64,000 nt of DNA from Yersinia enterocolitica. Lineage in GTDB: Bacteria > Pseudomonadota > Gammaproteobacteria > Enterobacterales > Enterobacteriaceae. Below the pieces are notes generated by a model, which saw only the letters and a list, made by a program, of their open reading frames with translations, did not search any database and was not told where the DNA came from. Location of the stretch: contig NBTC02000002.1 in NCBI GenBank assembly GCA_002082245.2, forward strand, positions 434,001 through 498,000, read 5' to 3'. This document shows positions 1 to 8,534 of the stretch, one piece after another (the first letter of the stretch is position 1; each line of letters starts with the position of its first letter). Made by a program: the position numbers and the translations under genes.

Positions 1-143
1 AGTGTTAACGGAATTGTCAGTTTGGGCTGACCAATCCACCACGGAACCGCCGTTACTCCCGCCAACGCGATAAAAATACGGGCATGATAAAGCAGGCTAC
101 TATTGTAGACATAACGGCGTAAACCAGTGACGAAAGTGAGCAC
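1..143 (-). CDS. yccS: YccS, N-terminal fragment (cut by window edge)
   Basis: Only the first 47 codons are inside the window; the gene runs off the left edge on the minus strand. The translation from a GTG at 143 contains RRYVYNSSLLYHARIF followed by a hydrophobic stretch, which matches the start of the YccS inner-membrane protein family (FUSC/YccS domain, putative efflux or transport function, not well characterised). A purine-rich AGAGG lies just upstream of the GTG, which supports this start. It directly follows yccF, the same order as in E. coli, and is probably cotranscribed with it. Confidence 0.75.
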   Translation of the reverse strand, partial: MLTFVTGLRRYVYNSSLLYHARIFIALAGVTAVPWWIGQPKLTIPLT

Positions 144-166
144 AAAAAACCTCTAAAACTGAAAAT

Positions 167-619
167 TCAGCGTTGCTGATATTGGCGTTGAGCGTTAGCC
201 ATTCTCGCTTGCTGTGCCATTTCGACTGAAACGACACGGCGGCCCACGGGCCACAAAGCAATAGCAGCAATTTTAAAATTGGCAATACCGACCGGGATAC
301 CAATGATGGTTATGCATTGCACAATCCCTGTGGCGATATGGGATAAACACAGCCACCAACCAAATAAAATGAACCAGACAATATTCAGTAACGAGCCGCC
401 TGCAGTTATCAGAGCATTACTTTTTTCTGGGTATAATTCATTGACATGGATCGCCTCATTGCCATAAGGAAGAAATGATAATTTGGTAATTTCCCAGCAA
501 GAGCGCGTTAATGGTAAGGTAAAAATCAGAACGACACTGACGACTGTGGCGAATAGCCAGCCCAGTGTGGTGAAGAAACCACCTAAAACAAAATTAAGAA
601 TATTCAGTACAGTACGCAT
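167..619 (-). CDS. yccF: YccF family inner membrane protein
   Basis: The 150-residue protein has the two hydrophobic blocks typical of YccF (residues about 5-35 and 75-105), with repeated GGFFTTLGW/GGSLLNIVW-like segments; the family carries duplicated YccF domains. Length matches the E. coli protein (148). Function is unknown; the protein is predicted to be in the inner membrane. It lies 23 bases upstream of the yccS start on the same strand and diverges from helD, exactly as in E. coli, which makes the assignment firm although no activity can be stated. Confidence 0.93.
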   Translation of the reverse strand: MRTVLNILNFVLGGFFTTLGWLFATVVSVVLIFTLPLTRSCWEITKLSFLPYGNEAIHVNELYPEKSNALITAGGSLLNIVWFILFGWWLCLSHIATGIVQCITIIGIPVGIANFKIAAIALWPVGRRVVSVEMAQQARMANAQRQYQQR

Positions 620-813
620 AGTGATTTATCTGCCTAGCTGAATAAAAAAACCGCAACGCGGATGAGTGATAACAAACGCTAACCATTCTATATGAATAGG
701 GCGGGTTAGTTTCCGTTGTCAACTATCGGATACCTGTTGTTTAAACTCAATTATTTTATTTACACTCCATTGTGTTATTTCAATTCACTTAATACGAGTA
801 ATGGCGCGCAGAT

Positions 814-2868
814 ATGGAACTTAAAGCGACATCTTTTGGCAAGCATTTGGCTCAGCACCCTTACAACCGGGTGCGCTTGCTCAATGCTGGCATCGAAGTA
901 TGCGGTGATAAACATCAGTACCTAATTCCTTTTAACCAGTTGGTTAACATTGAATGTAAGCGCGGTATTGTCTGGGGCGAACTGGAATTTGAATTGCCAG
1001 ACCAACAAGTTGTCCGTTTACATGGCACCGAATGGCAGGAAACTCAACGTTTCTATCAACATTTACTGGGCATCTGGCAGCAATGGAGTGAAGAGATGAG
1101 CTTGGTTTGTGTTGAGGTTTTACATAAACAAGTGGAATCAATCAAGCGGATTGAGCAACAGGATAAATGGTTTAAACGCAGTGAGTTAGGACAGGTGCAG
1201 CACTCTATTCGCGAGGCTTTCGCCTCATTGCCAATACCGGTGCAGCGGTTGAACGAATTTGAGACCTGTCGTGCAGATTATGAGATCTGTTTGCGCTGGT
1301 TGCAGCAAGGTAGTCGCAGTGTAGAACGCCGGAATCAGCAATGGACCAACCGAATGTTGGAAGAGCATCAAGATTTCTTCCAAAGTGTAGAAACCTCCCC
1401 TCTGAATGAATCGCAAAGCCGGGCGGTGGTTAATGGCGAAGACTCGGTATTAGTTCTGGCAGGTGCCGGCAGTGGTAAAACATCGGTGCTGGTAGCCCGT
1501 GCCGGTTGGTTGTTACGCCGTAATGAAGCATTACCGGAGCAGATTTTACTGCTCGCATTTGGCCGTCAGGCGGCTGATGAGATGAATCATCGCATTAAGC
1601 AACGGTTAGCTGTGGATGATATTCAGGCTAAAACCTTCCATGCACTGGCATTGCAGATTATCCAGCAAGGCAGCCGTAAAACACCACTAATCAGTAAATT
1701 AGAATCAGACAGCCAGGCCAGAAGATCGTTATTGATTAAGAATTGGCAACAGCAGTGTAGTGAGAAAAAAGCGCAGGCAAAAGGGTGGCGTGAATGGCTA
1801 ACTGATGAGCTTGAGTGGGAGGTTGATGAGGGTGAGTTTTGGCAAGATAAACGTTTAGCAGCCAGATTGGCGGGGCGGCTGGGGCGTTGGGTAGGGCTGA
1901 TGCGAATGCACGGTGGTAGTCAAGCCGAAATGATTGAGCAGGCCGATGAAGAAGTGCGTGATCTCTTCCAGAAACGTATACGGTTAATGGCACCGTTATT
2001 GAAAGCGTGGAAAACGGCGTTGAAAGAAGAAGGTGCGGTTGATTTCTCCGGCTTGATTCATCAGGCAGTTAACTTACTGGATAAAGGGCGTTTTGTTAGT
2101 CCGTGGAAGCATATTTTGGTGGATGAGTTTCAGGATATCTCACCGCAACGCGCTATGCTGCTGGCAGCACTGCGCAAACAAAATAAGCAAACCTGTTTAT
2201 TTGCGGTGGGTGATGATTGGCAGGCGATTTATCGGTTTAGTGGCGCGCAGCTCTCGCTCACTACAGCTTTTAGCCAGTACTTCGGTGAAGGGGCTGAATG
2301 TGCCTTGGATACCACTTACCGCTTTAATGATAGGATCGGTGAAATTGCGAACCGGTTTATTCAGCAAAACCCACATCAATTGAAAAAGCCACTTAACAGC
2401 TTGAGTAAAGGTAACAAAAAGTCAGTCATCATTTTACCGGACCAACAGCTTGACACCTTGCTGGATAAATTAAGCGGTTTTGTTAAGGATGATGAGCGCA
2501 TTTTGATTTTGGCCCGCTATCACCATTTACGGCCTGAGATTTTGCAAAAAGCGGCAACTCGCTGGCCAAAACTGACGATTGATTTTATGACTATTCATGC
2601 CAGTAAAGGGCAGCAAGCCGACTATGTGATTATTGCAGGGCTGCATGAAGGTAATGATGGTTTTCCGGCAGTAGCGCGGGAATCAATTGTGGAAGATGTG
2701 CTGTTACCGGCACCGGAAGATTTCCCAGATGCGGAGGAGCGGCGTTTATTATATGTCGCAATGACTCGTGCGAAGCACCAGGTCTGGTTACTGCAAGATA
2801 CAGCAAAACCCTCTATTTTTGTTAAGCAACTTAGCGAGTTAGGTGTTCCTGTTCAGCGTAAACCTTAA
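814..2868 (+). CDS. helD: DNA helicase IV (HelD)
   Basis: A 684-residue superfamily 1 helicase of the UvrD/Rep group, an ATP-dependent 3'-5' DNA helicase. It has the same length as E. coli HelD. Visible motifs: an N-terminal HelD-specific region (about 1-190), Walker A AGAGSGKTS near residue 215, Walker B/motif II DEFQD at about 437-441, motif III GDDWQAIYRFSG near 466, motif V TIHASKGQQAD near 593, and motif VI YVAMTRAK near 646. The ATG at 814 gives MELKAT, identical to the start of the E. coli protein. It diverges from yccF and converges on mgsA, with a strong hairpin between. Confidence 0.97.
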   Translation: MELKATSFGKHLAQHPYNRVRLLNAGIEVCGDKHQYLIPFNQLVNIECKRGIVWGELEFELPDQQVVRLHGTEWQETQRFYQHLLGIWQQWSEEMSLVCVEVLHKQVESIKRIEQQDKWFKRSELGQVQHSIREAFASLPIPVQRLNEFETCRADYEICLRWLQQGSRSVERRNQQWTNRMLEEHQDFFQSVETSPLNESQSRAVVNGEDSVLVLAGAGSGKTSVLVARAGWLLRRNEALPEQILLLAFGRQAADEMNHRIKQRLAVDDIQAKTFHALALQIIQQGSRKTPLISKLESDSQARRSLLIKNWQQQCSEKKAQAKGWREWLTDELEWEVDEGEFWQDKRLAARLAGRLGRWVGLMRMHGGSQAEMIEQADEEVRDLFQKRIRLMAPLLKAWKTALKEEGAVDFSGLIHQAVNLLDKGRFVSPWKHILVDEFQDISPQRAMLLAALRKQNKQTCLFAVGDDWQAIYRFSGAQLSLTTAFSQYFGEGAECALDTTYRFNDRIGEIANRFIQQNPHQLKKPLNSLSKGNKKSVIILPDQQLDTLLDKLSGFVKDDERILILARYHHLRPEILQKAATRWPKLTIDFMTIHASKGQQADYVIIAGLHEGNDGFPAVARESIVEDVLLPAPEDFPDAEERRLLYVAMTRAKHQVWLLQDTAKPSIFVKQLSELGVPVQRKP

Positions 2869-2883
2869 CGGAGCTATCGCATA

Positions 2884-2918
2884 CATTACGCCCGGTGGTT
2901 GTGGCACCGGGCGTAATG
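2884..2918. terminator. Bidirectional hairpin between helD and mgsA
   Basis: A perfect 14-bp stem (CATTACGCCCGGTG at 2884-2897 pairing with 2905-2918) closes a 7-base loop. It lies between the convergent stops of helD (2868) and mgsA (2920). There is no long T tract on either side, so termination may be weak, or the hairpin may protect 3' ends. Confidence 0.6.
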
Positions 2919-2919
2919 C

Positions 2920-3378
2920 TTATTGCAGTCGCTGTTTTAAGTAATGATCATAATCAGGGATTGCGATGGTAACTTCGCTGCTAAACAAGTTAGAACCAAT
3001 TAAGAAGTCTGCGGTCGAGCGGTTGGTGGCGACAGGTATATTCCAGACTGTTGCCAGACGTAGTAGGGCTTTCACATCGGGATCATGCGGCACAGCATTC
3101 AGTGGGTCCCAGAAGAAAATCAAAATATCGATTTTTTTCTCTGATATCAGCGCACCCACTTCTTGATCTCCCCCCATCGGACCACTTAGTAAACAGTTAA
3201 CGTCAATGCCGGTGGCTTTTTGTACCAGGTTTCCGGTGGTACCTGTGGCATAAAGTTCGTGCTGGGACAGCAGTTGTTTATTTTCCATAACCCATTCGAG
3301 CAGCGATTTTTTGCAGTGATCGTGGGAAACAAGGGCAATATGCTTGCGTACCGCAATAGTGCGGGTAGTCAGTTCCAT
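2920..3378 (-). CDS. mgsA: Methylglyoxal synthase
   Basis: MgsA converts dihydroxyacetone phosphate to methylglyoxal and phosphate, a bypass of lower glycolysis used when phosphate is short. The 152-residue translation has the family signature around [15 protein letters not shown] (catalytic Asp near residue 71) and [21 protein letters not shown] (active-site His and Asp near 98-101). I chose the ATG at 3378, giving MELTTRT as in E. coli, rather than an in-frame ATG 15 bases upstream, because length and N-terminus then agree with the family. It is cytoplasmic, and is convergent with helD as in E. coli. Confidence 0.96.
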   Translation of the reverse strand: MELTTRTIAVRKHIALVSHDHCKKSLLEWVMENKQLLSQHELYATGTTGNLVQKATGIDVNCLLSGPMGGDQEVGALISEKKIDILIFFWDPLNAVPHDPDVKALLRLATVWNIPVATNRSTADFLIGSNLFSSEVTIAIPDYDHYLKQRLQ

Positions 3379-3514
3379 CAAGATATCCTTCAATAAATGC
3401 TAGCGGTTTGCTAACAGATTACTGAAACGGAGATTTTGTGCATAGCGGTAACGCAAAGAAATGCGAGGAAACAAGCATAACCTGATGTTTAAGAACCGCC
3501 TTATCGTAAACGGA

Positions 3515-4198
3515 TCATTTGCCCGGTTGCTTTTTAGCCCAGAGTAGGAAGCGTTGTTGAGTTTCGGCGTTGGCTTGCAGGAACCAATATTGCAGCATCT
3601 GTTCGGCAACATTTTCCCCTTGCAGGCTGGTGGTATTCTGCGCGGTATTTGTCCCTGCCACGGCAATAGTGGTCCCCGGCACCGCACTCACAGTTGACGG
3701 TGGAATGGTGGCAAAAGAGGGAACTGAAGCACTAAATTGGCCAACATTATAACTGGCCATTGCAGTTTCAAGTGTGCTGGCAGTGTTGAGATTGTCCTGA
3801 TGTAATACATCGTGGCGCACAGATAATGGGCGGCCATTATCTCCAATAAGCTGATATACCGGGTTTTTAGAAAACTTATGCCCATCTCGTTCGGTATCAA
3901 TGACCGGTAATTTTATGGCGACTGAACGAACATTGCGGGTATTAAACACCACCACTAATGGCGGAGAGGCATACAACACTTTCGGATCGGCTGGCAGTGG
4001 TTTAGCCACTTTGAACAGAATTTGATGCTGACCGCTGTTTAATTCCAAGCTATCGGCTCCTTTTAGCAAGGATCCTGACATATTTTTCCCATCGACCACC
4101 AACAGGTCAATTTCCGGCGCGAGTTTTAAGGTCGTGGCGATAGCTGAAGCACTACAGCAAACGGCCAAAATCCCTACGACCACCAGACCAAATTTCAT
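3515..4198 (-). CDS. yccT: YccT/CsgI family periplasmic protein (DUF2057)
   Basis: The 227-residue protein starts with a clear Sec signal peptide (hydrophobic residues 3-20, ending ASAIA), then a DUF2057 domain beginning [19 protein letters not shown]. coli YccT has been renamed CsgI as an inhibitor of curli subunit polymerisation; whether that role applies here is inference. The C-terminal part, rich in Ala, Thr and Val (about residues 165-200), looks like a flexible linker before the terminal WAKKQPGK. Position between mgsA and yccU matches E. coli. No membrane anchor besides the signal peptide is visible. Confidence 0.88.
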   Translation of the reverse strand: MKFGLVVVGILAVCCSASAIATTLKLAPEIDLLVVDGKNMSGSLLKGADSLELNSGQHQILFKVAKPLPADPKVLYASPPLVVVFNTRNVRSVAIKLPVIDTERDGHKFSKNPVYQLIGDNGRPLSVRHDVLHQDNLNTASTLETAMASYNVGQFSASVPSFATIPPSTVSAVPGTTIAVAGTNTAQNTTSLQGENVAEQMLQYWFLQANAETQQRFLLWAKKQPGK

Positions 4199-4516
4199 GT
4201 GCTGCTCCTGAGGGTGATATCCGCGTACATTGTCAGACAGGCTAGATTATGTGTCAAAGTCTTTCCGTTCGCCCACATTTATTTACTTTTTGAAATGATC
4301 AGTATAAATATAACGTTTTTATCATGATGAATTATAAGGATAAAGCCGGCACTCTAACAGTAATTACTGCGACATCTCTTAAACCAAATCAATCTGACCG
4401 CATTTATGATCCATTTTCCCCATGATGTACACTTAGAGGATCGCCTAATATTGGTAGTATCCCTCCGGGTGCACATGGATTGGGATATTCTTTTAGCGCA
4501 TCAGAGGAACTGAAAA

Positions 4517-4933
4517 ATGCACGATAAAGATATTGCTGACATTCTCCAACAGGTAAAAACAATTGCATTAGTCGGGGCGAGTGATAACCCATCGCGGCCA
4601 AGTTATGGTGTTATGGCTTATCTGCTACAGCAGGGGTATCAAGTCACGCCTGTTAGCCCTAAATTGGCGGGGAAATCATTATTGGGCCAGCAGGCATATG
4701 CAGAACTGGCGGATATTCCTCATGCTATCGATATGGTGGATGTTTTCCGTAATGCCGAGGCTGCATACGGCGTTGCGCAAGATGCTATTGCTATCGGCGC
4801 CAAGGTTCTGTGGTTACAAATTGGTGTTATTAATGAGTTGGCGGCTACCTTGGCGGCAGATGCGGGAATAAAGGTGGTGATGGACCGTTGTCCGAAGATT
4901 GAAATACCGCGCCTGGGATTAGAAAAACAGTGA
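4517..4933 (+). CDS. yccU: YccU, CoA-binding domain protein
   Basis: A 138-residue protein consisting of a single CoA-binding (Rossmann-like) domain: the glycine motif IALVGASDNPSRPSYGV near residues 17-33, and further on VLWLQIGV and VMDRCPKIE. Homologues bind CoA in structural studies, but the physiological role is unclear. Length equals that of E. coli YccU (137). A possible ribosome site (GAGGAAC) precedes the ATG at 4517. It is a single gene convergent with hspQ. Confidence 0.93.
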   Translation: MHDKDIADILQQVKTIALVGASDNPSRPSYGVMAYLLQQGYQVTPVSPKLAGKSLLGQQAYAELADIPHAIDMVDVFRNAEAAYGVAQDAIAIGAKVLWLQIGVINELAATLAADAGIKVVMDRCPKIEIPRLGLEKQ

Positions 4934-4961
4934 TACGCGACGTTGCTAATTTTGGCGATAA

Positions 4962-4988
4962 AAAACCCGGTACTAAGCGCCGGGTTTT
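4962..4988. terminator. Bidirectional terminator between yccU and hspQ
   Basis: The stem AAAACCCGG / CCGGGTTTT (4962-4970 with 4980-4988) carries its own A and T runs, so it can serve both convergent genes. Confidence 0.8.
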
Positions 4989-5006
4989 ATCGATAAATCT
5001 CAAGAT

Positions 5007-5324
5007 TTAGTTGCGTAGACGCGGAGCCTGTAGCTGATGGCGGATGGACGCCGCCAGTTCATCCAATGAAGGTTGCTCTGGGTGAGCATCCATATCTTCA
5101 TAGGTTAGTTGCGCTTCAGCTAGATAGGTGTGTATCGGTTGCCCCTCATCATCCTCAATAACCACGTGATACCAAGGTGACGAACGCAACATAGCGTTGT
5201 TTGCAACCTCATCAGGTTCCGGTGGCTCGAGAGAATATTCAGGATCGATATCAATCACTACACCCAAATAGCCGTGTAGGCTGTGGCGGACCTGCTGCCC
5301 AATACCAAATTTGCTGGCAATCAT
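5007..5324 (-). CDS. hspQ: Heat shock protein HspQ
   Basis: The 105-residue protein matches HspQ (YccV): [15 protein letters not shown] at the start and QLQAPRLRN at the end, with the conserved [13 protein letters not shown] block. HspQ binds hemimethylated oriC DNA and acts as a specificity-enhancing factor for the Lon protease in enterics. I used the ATG at 5324 because it has a good ribosome site (AGGAGG about 8 bases upstream on the minus strand) and gives the family length; an open frame extends 20 codons further upstream but is not likely to be translated. Confidence 0.96.
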   Translation of the reverse strand: MIASKFGIGQQVRHSLHGYLGVVIDIDPEYSLEPPEPDEVANNAMLRSSPWYHVVIEDDEGQPIHTYLAEAQLTYEDMDAHPEQPSLDELAASIRHQLQAPRLRN

Positions 5325-5385
5325 GATAACCTCCTGAGAAACATTACTCTGCCTTCTATATGAGGGCAGTGTAGGGCATTTCAAG

Positions 5386-6576
5386 TCATACTATCCGGCA
5401 CGCGAACCCTTTCAGGTACAGACCTTCTGGATATGTCGCGATAACCGGGTGATCCGCTGCCTGACGGAACTGTTCTATAAATTGTATATCATGCCCTGCA
5501 TCTAACGCAGCATCGGCCAAAATTTTCTGGAATAAATCTGTTGGCATCAAACCAGAGCAGGAGAAACTTAACAAGATCCCGCCTGGGCGCAATAATTGTA
5601 TCGCTAACATATTAATATCTTTGTAGCCACGACACGCACTTGCCAACTGACTTTTGTTCTCCACAAACTTCGGTGGGTCCATAATGATCATGTCAAACTT
5701 TTCCCCTTGCGTGCGGTAGTTACGCAGCAATTGGAACACATCATCCCGAATGAATTCGGTTTTGCTCAAATCCAACTGGTTGAGTTCAATGTTTTGTTTG
5801 GCTATATCCAGTACAGCTTGTGACGTATCAACGCTGATAACTTGCTTACAATTTCCCATCAGCGCTGCGACAGCAAAGGCACCGGTATAAGAGAAACAGT
5901 TCAGAACACGGCGACCATCGGCGTAGTTACGCGCCGCCAGGCGGCTATCGCGCTGATCTAAATAAAATCCTGTTTTATGGCCGTGCTGAATATCAACCAA
6001 CAGTTGCATGCCGTTTTCGGTTATTGGCAGCAGGTCAGGCGGCATTTCACCACTGATTGTACCTTGCGTCAGAGGTAAGCCTTCTTTTTTACGTACGGAA
6101 ACATCGGAGCGGTCATAAATAGAGCATTCTGGGTAACAATGTTGTAAGGCACTAACCAGCGTTTCCCGCTGATATTCAGCGCCGGCCGACAGTAACTGCA
6201 ATACCAGAAAGTTCTGGAAGCGGTCTATGGTGATACCCGGCAGGCCATCAGACTCACCGGCGATCAGGCGATAGCCGTTCAAACCATCACGCTTTGCCAG
6301 CCAATCACGCCAGCTCTGCGCTTGCTGTAGACGGCGGATGAAGAACTCGCGGTCAATAACTTCATCTTGTTGGAACGTCCAGACTCGTGCCAAAATTTGT
6401 GATTCAGGAGAGTAGGCGGCACGGGCCAGCCATTTACCCTGGCTATCAAGGATATCGAGGGTTTCACCGGGCAGGGCACTTCCCTCAAGGCGTTGAACGG
6501 CCCCAGAGAAGATCCACGGATGGCGACGAAGTAAGGACTTTTCACGTCCTTTGGCAAGAATCAGGCTTACGGTCAT
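5386..6576 (-). CDS. rlmI: 23S rRNA m5C1962 methyltransferase RlmI
   Basis: The 396-residue protein has the same length as E. coli RlmI (YccW), which methylates C1962 of 23S rRNA. It begins with a PUA RNA-binding domain (about 1-80, [20 protein letters not shown]), then a Rossmann SAM domain with [15 protein letters not shown] near residue 220 and the motif IV MDPPKF near 300. The catalytic-type cysteine is in LSFSCSGLM near 340. The gene abuts hspQ but has its own ATG; it diverges from acyP, as in E. coli. Confidence 0.96.
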   Translation of the reverse strand: MTVSLILAKGREKSLLRRHPWIFSGAVQRLEGSALPGETLDILDSQGKWLARAAYSPESQILARVWTFQQDEVIDREFFIRRLQQAQSWRDWLAKRDGLNGYRLIAGESDGLPGITIDRFQNFLVLQLLSAGAEYQRETLVSALQHCYPECSIYDRSDVSVRKKEGLPLTQGTISGEMPPDLLPITENGMQLLVDIQHGHKTGFYLDQRDSRLAARNYADGRRVLNCFSYTGAFAVAALMGNCKQVISVDTSQAVLDIAKQNIELNQLDLSKTEFIRDDVFQLLRNYRTQGEKFDMIIMDPPKFVENKSQLASACRGYKDINMLAIQLLRPGGILLSFSCSGLMPTDLFQKILADAALDAGHDIQFIEQFRQAADHPVIATYPEGLYLKGFACRIV

Positions 6577-6666
6577 AATTAAGTTGCTGCCAGCTAGGTA
6601 AAAAAGAGCAGTATTGTCGGAGTATGAGCCGGAAAATGCAAATTATCACGTAGATGAGGAGTCTAT

Positions 6667-6945
6667 ATGCCAAAAGTATGCACTGCCGCCTATGTTTATG
6701 GCGTTGTTCAGGGCGTGGGTTTCCGCTATAGCACGCAACGTCAGGCACAAGCGCTGGGTGTGACGGGTTACGCTAAAAATTGTGATGATGGCAGTGTGGA
6801 AGTGGTGGCTTACGGCGAGCAACATGCGGTTGAACACCTGCTGGAGTGGATTAAGCAGGGGGGGCCACGCGGTGCGCGGGTGGATCGCCTGCTGACGGAA
6901 CCTTATCCGAGCACCGCGTTTGAAAAATTTAACATCCGCTATTAA
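6667..6945 (+). CDS. acyP: Acylphosphatase (YccX)
   Basis: The 92-residue protein hydrolyses acyl phosphates such as acetyl or carbamoyl phosphate. The acylphosphatase signature [16 protein letters not shown] (phosphate-binding loop with catalytic Arg) lies at about residues 13-28 and the second signature [13 protein letters not shown], with the catalytic Asn, at about 36-48. The C-terminus FNIRY is typical. A GAGGAG ribosome site lies 5 bases upstream of the ATG at 6667. It lies between rlmI and tusE as in E. coli. Confidence 0.96.
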   Translation: MPKVCTAAYVYGVVQGVGFRYSTQRQAQALGVTGYAKNCDDGSVEVVAYGEQHAVEHLLEWIKQGGPRGARVDRLLTEPYPSTAFEKFNIRY

Positions 6946-6970
6946 CTCACGAGCGGTACCAGAGCACAGC

Positions 6971-7010
6971 TATCCGTCGTTAAATACTGTTATCTGTCGT
7001 TAAATACACT
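6971..7010. repeat. 20-bp tandem duplication at the tusE 3' end
   Basis: TATCCGTCGTTAAATAC (6971-6987) is followed at 20 bases by TATCTGTCGTTAAATAC (6991-7007), 16 of 17 positions identical. The second copy contains the tusE stop codon (minus strand, 7000-7002). Confidence 0.75.
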
Positions 7011-7329
7011 TAACGGGTTTGGGTAATCCTGCAATTTTGGTTGCTTGCTTTGCTGGCCCTTTGGGGAATAAACGATACAGATATCGGCTATTACCTTTCT
7101 CTTCACCATACTTTTGTGCCATGGCCTTTACCAGCATGCGGATTGCAGGTGATGTATTGAATTCTTGATAAAATGCACGCACAAAGCGCACCACTTCCCA
7201 ATGTGGTTCAGTGAGTATAATCCCTTCCTGTTCAGCCAGTATGGGCGCTAAAGCCTCGCTCCAGTCCGTGCTATTTTTCAGATAACCCTGTGCATCGGTA
7301 TCAATAACCTGGCCTTTAAACTCCAACAT
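7000..7329 (-). CDS. tusE: Sulfurtransferase TusE (DsrC family)
   Basis: The last carrier in the TusABCDE sulfur relay that hands persulfide sulfur to MnmA for 2-thiolation of wobble uridine in tRNA. The 109-residue translation matches DsrC/TusE proteins: [24 protein letters not shown] in the middle and the C-terminal arm GLPKPVKCI with the conserved penultimate cysteine that carries the sulfur. I chose the ATG at 7329 (MLEFKGQ), six codons inside the longest frame, to match family length. The neighbour yccA, which follows tusE in E. coli, is absent here. Confidence 0.95.
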   Translation of the reverse strand: MLEFKGQVIDTDAQGYLKNSTDWSEALAPILAEQEGIILTEPHWEVVRFVRAFYQEFNTSPAIRMLVKAMAQKYGEEKGNSRYLYRLFPKGPAKQATKIAGLPKPVKCI

Positions 7330-7549
7330 ACAACCTCGGTAATTCAATCAATGAAACGGCCGCTAATTTAGCAAATATTTGCCACTACCCCAAAGAAGTC
7401 TCTGCTGTTATTTGGTGAGGTGCCATCTGTGCGAGAGTAAATAAACCGGCTGCTGTACGCCTAATGGCCAGTTAGCATAAGGGATGACGATAAATTCAGC
7501 ACTCGACAATCAGCTAGCGGATTTTTTGGTCAATTAAGCACAAACAGGC

Positions 7550-7578
7550 TTTACAAGCGGTAGAGCTCTGTTTATAGT
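7550..7578 (+). promoter_or_regulatory. Sigma70 promoter of tRNA-Ser(UGA)
   Basis: TTTACA (7550-7555) and TATAGT (7573-7578) are separated by exactly 17 bases and lie just upstream of the tRNA. A GC-rich discriminator (GGCTCG) follows, as is common for stable RNA promoters. Confidence 0.75.
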
Positions 7579-7590
7579 TCGGCTCGTTGC

Positions 7591-7678
7591 GGAGGGGTGG
7601 CCGAGTGGCTGAAGGCAACGGTCTTGAAAACCGTCGACGGGTAACCGTTCGAGAGTTCGAATCTCTCCTCCTCCGCCA
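7591..7678 (+). tRNA. serT: tRNA-Ser (anticodon UGA)
   Basis: An 88-base class II tRNA. The acceptor stem GGAGGGG pairs with CTCCTCC (one G-U pair), followed by discriminator G and an encoded CCA. The anticodon stem ACGGT/ACCGT encloses the loop CTTGAAA, giving anticodon TGA at 7625-7627. The T arm is GAGAGTTCGAATCTCTC, and a variable arm typical of tRNA-Ser is present. The E. coli gene next to this chromosomal region is serT, a tRNA-Ser(UGA). Confidence 0.96.
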
Positions 7679-7778
7679 TCATTTCTCTTTATCCTCTTGT
7701 TTTTCCCCCAGTTACTTATCCCAAACAAAATTATTCAGTATGCCGTCTGGTATGCCGTATCCCGTGTGAATCGCCCCA

Positions 7779-8066
7779 TTAGCGAGAATACTGATTAACC
7801 ATCAACTCAGATTCAGTATGGGAACCATGGAATGAACGGGTTTTATGGCGAAAAGTACCACCACATATCACTAACGTAATCTCCCTATTGCTGGAAAGTG
7901 CCCAGGCAGCCGGCAGATTATTGGTCAGTACCATTATTCCATCTTGTTTTGCCGGCTCTCGCGCAACATTTAATGTGGTACTGCCACTGTCGAGAATGAT
8001 GGAATCCCCTGGTTGCACCATTTTTGCAGCCCGGATAGCGATCCGGCATTTGAGATCGATAGCAAA
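7779..8066 (-). pseudogene. DeoR-family regulator remnant (sugar-sensing domain only)
   Basis: The minus strand encodes the start of a DeoR effector domain: KCRIAIRAA, then MVQPGDSIILDSGSTT (sugar-phosphate binding loop), NLPAAWAL, and ICGGTFRHKTRSFHGS. The frame stops at 7779 after about 80 residues, so roughly half of the domain is missing. Upstream, the frame stays open to about 8120 but carries no recognisable winged-helix DNA-binding domain. The C-terminal similarity looks closest to AgaR/UlaR-type sugar regulators, but this is a memory-based impression. It is a decayed gene next to a tRNA, a common site for insertion and loss of accessory DNA. Confidence 0.75.
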
Positions 8067-8330
8067 TAAAATAGCAATTCGAAATAAATCGAAAGTTATG
8101 ATGCAAGTGATACTCGCTTGCCTGATTGTGTTGTGGTTGCTGGTTACCTATATCTTGGCGGTTGAAGTGAGTTGTGAAACTGGTAGCCCTTATATTTACG
8201 TAGCGAGGAGCTCTAATGGTCTTAGTATACCTACAAAGAGGTATATGATTGACTTTTATGTAAAAATTGATCGATGAGATGCTTTTTTTTTGAGCTGGTT
8301 CATAAAAGCGAATACCCACACAAAAATTGT
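8067..8330. other. Non-coding DNA between DeoR remnant and nrf promoter
   Basis: I see no plausible gene on either strand here. The reading frames that remain open show no family resemblance. It may be decayed sequence of the regulator and whatever once accompanied it. Confidence 0.5.
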
Positions 8331-8344
8331 TTGATCTAAAACAA
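8331..8344 (+). promoter_or_regulatory. FNR-like site upstream of nrfA
   Basis: TTGATCTAAAACAA matches the FNR consensus TTGAT-N4-ATCAA at 9 of 10 fixed positions. A class II placement (centre at -41.5) would put the start of transcription near 8379, about 155 bases before the nrfA start. In E. coli nrfA is activated by FNR in this way. Confidence 0.65.
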
Positions 8345-8534
8345 GCATTCTTACTACTACAAATCATTTGCTGCAAATCCTCCTTACTATCTGCCTAACC
8401 CACAGGGTGATATCAGTCATGCTTCGCCTCCTGGCTCGCTATTTCTCACCTGATTGCGGGTTTAAAAATAAAAAAACCATCTGGTGCGGGCACTGATAGC
8501 GTCCGGTATGGAAAAACACACTGGAGTAAATATT

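Noticed and set aside
7591..8534. tRNA-Ser as an attachment site of an integrated island
   Set aside because: No copy of the tRNA 3' end and no integrase were found in the window, so integration is possible historically but not shown.
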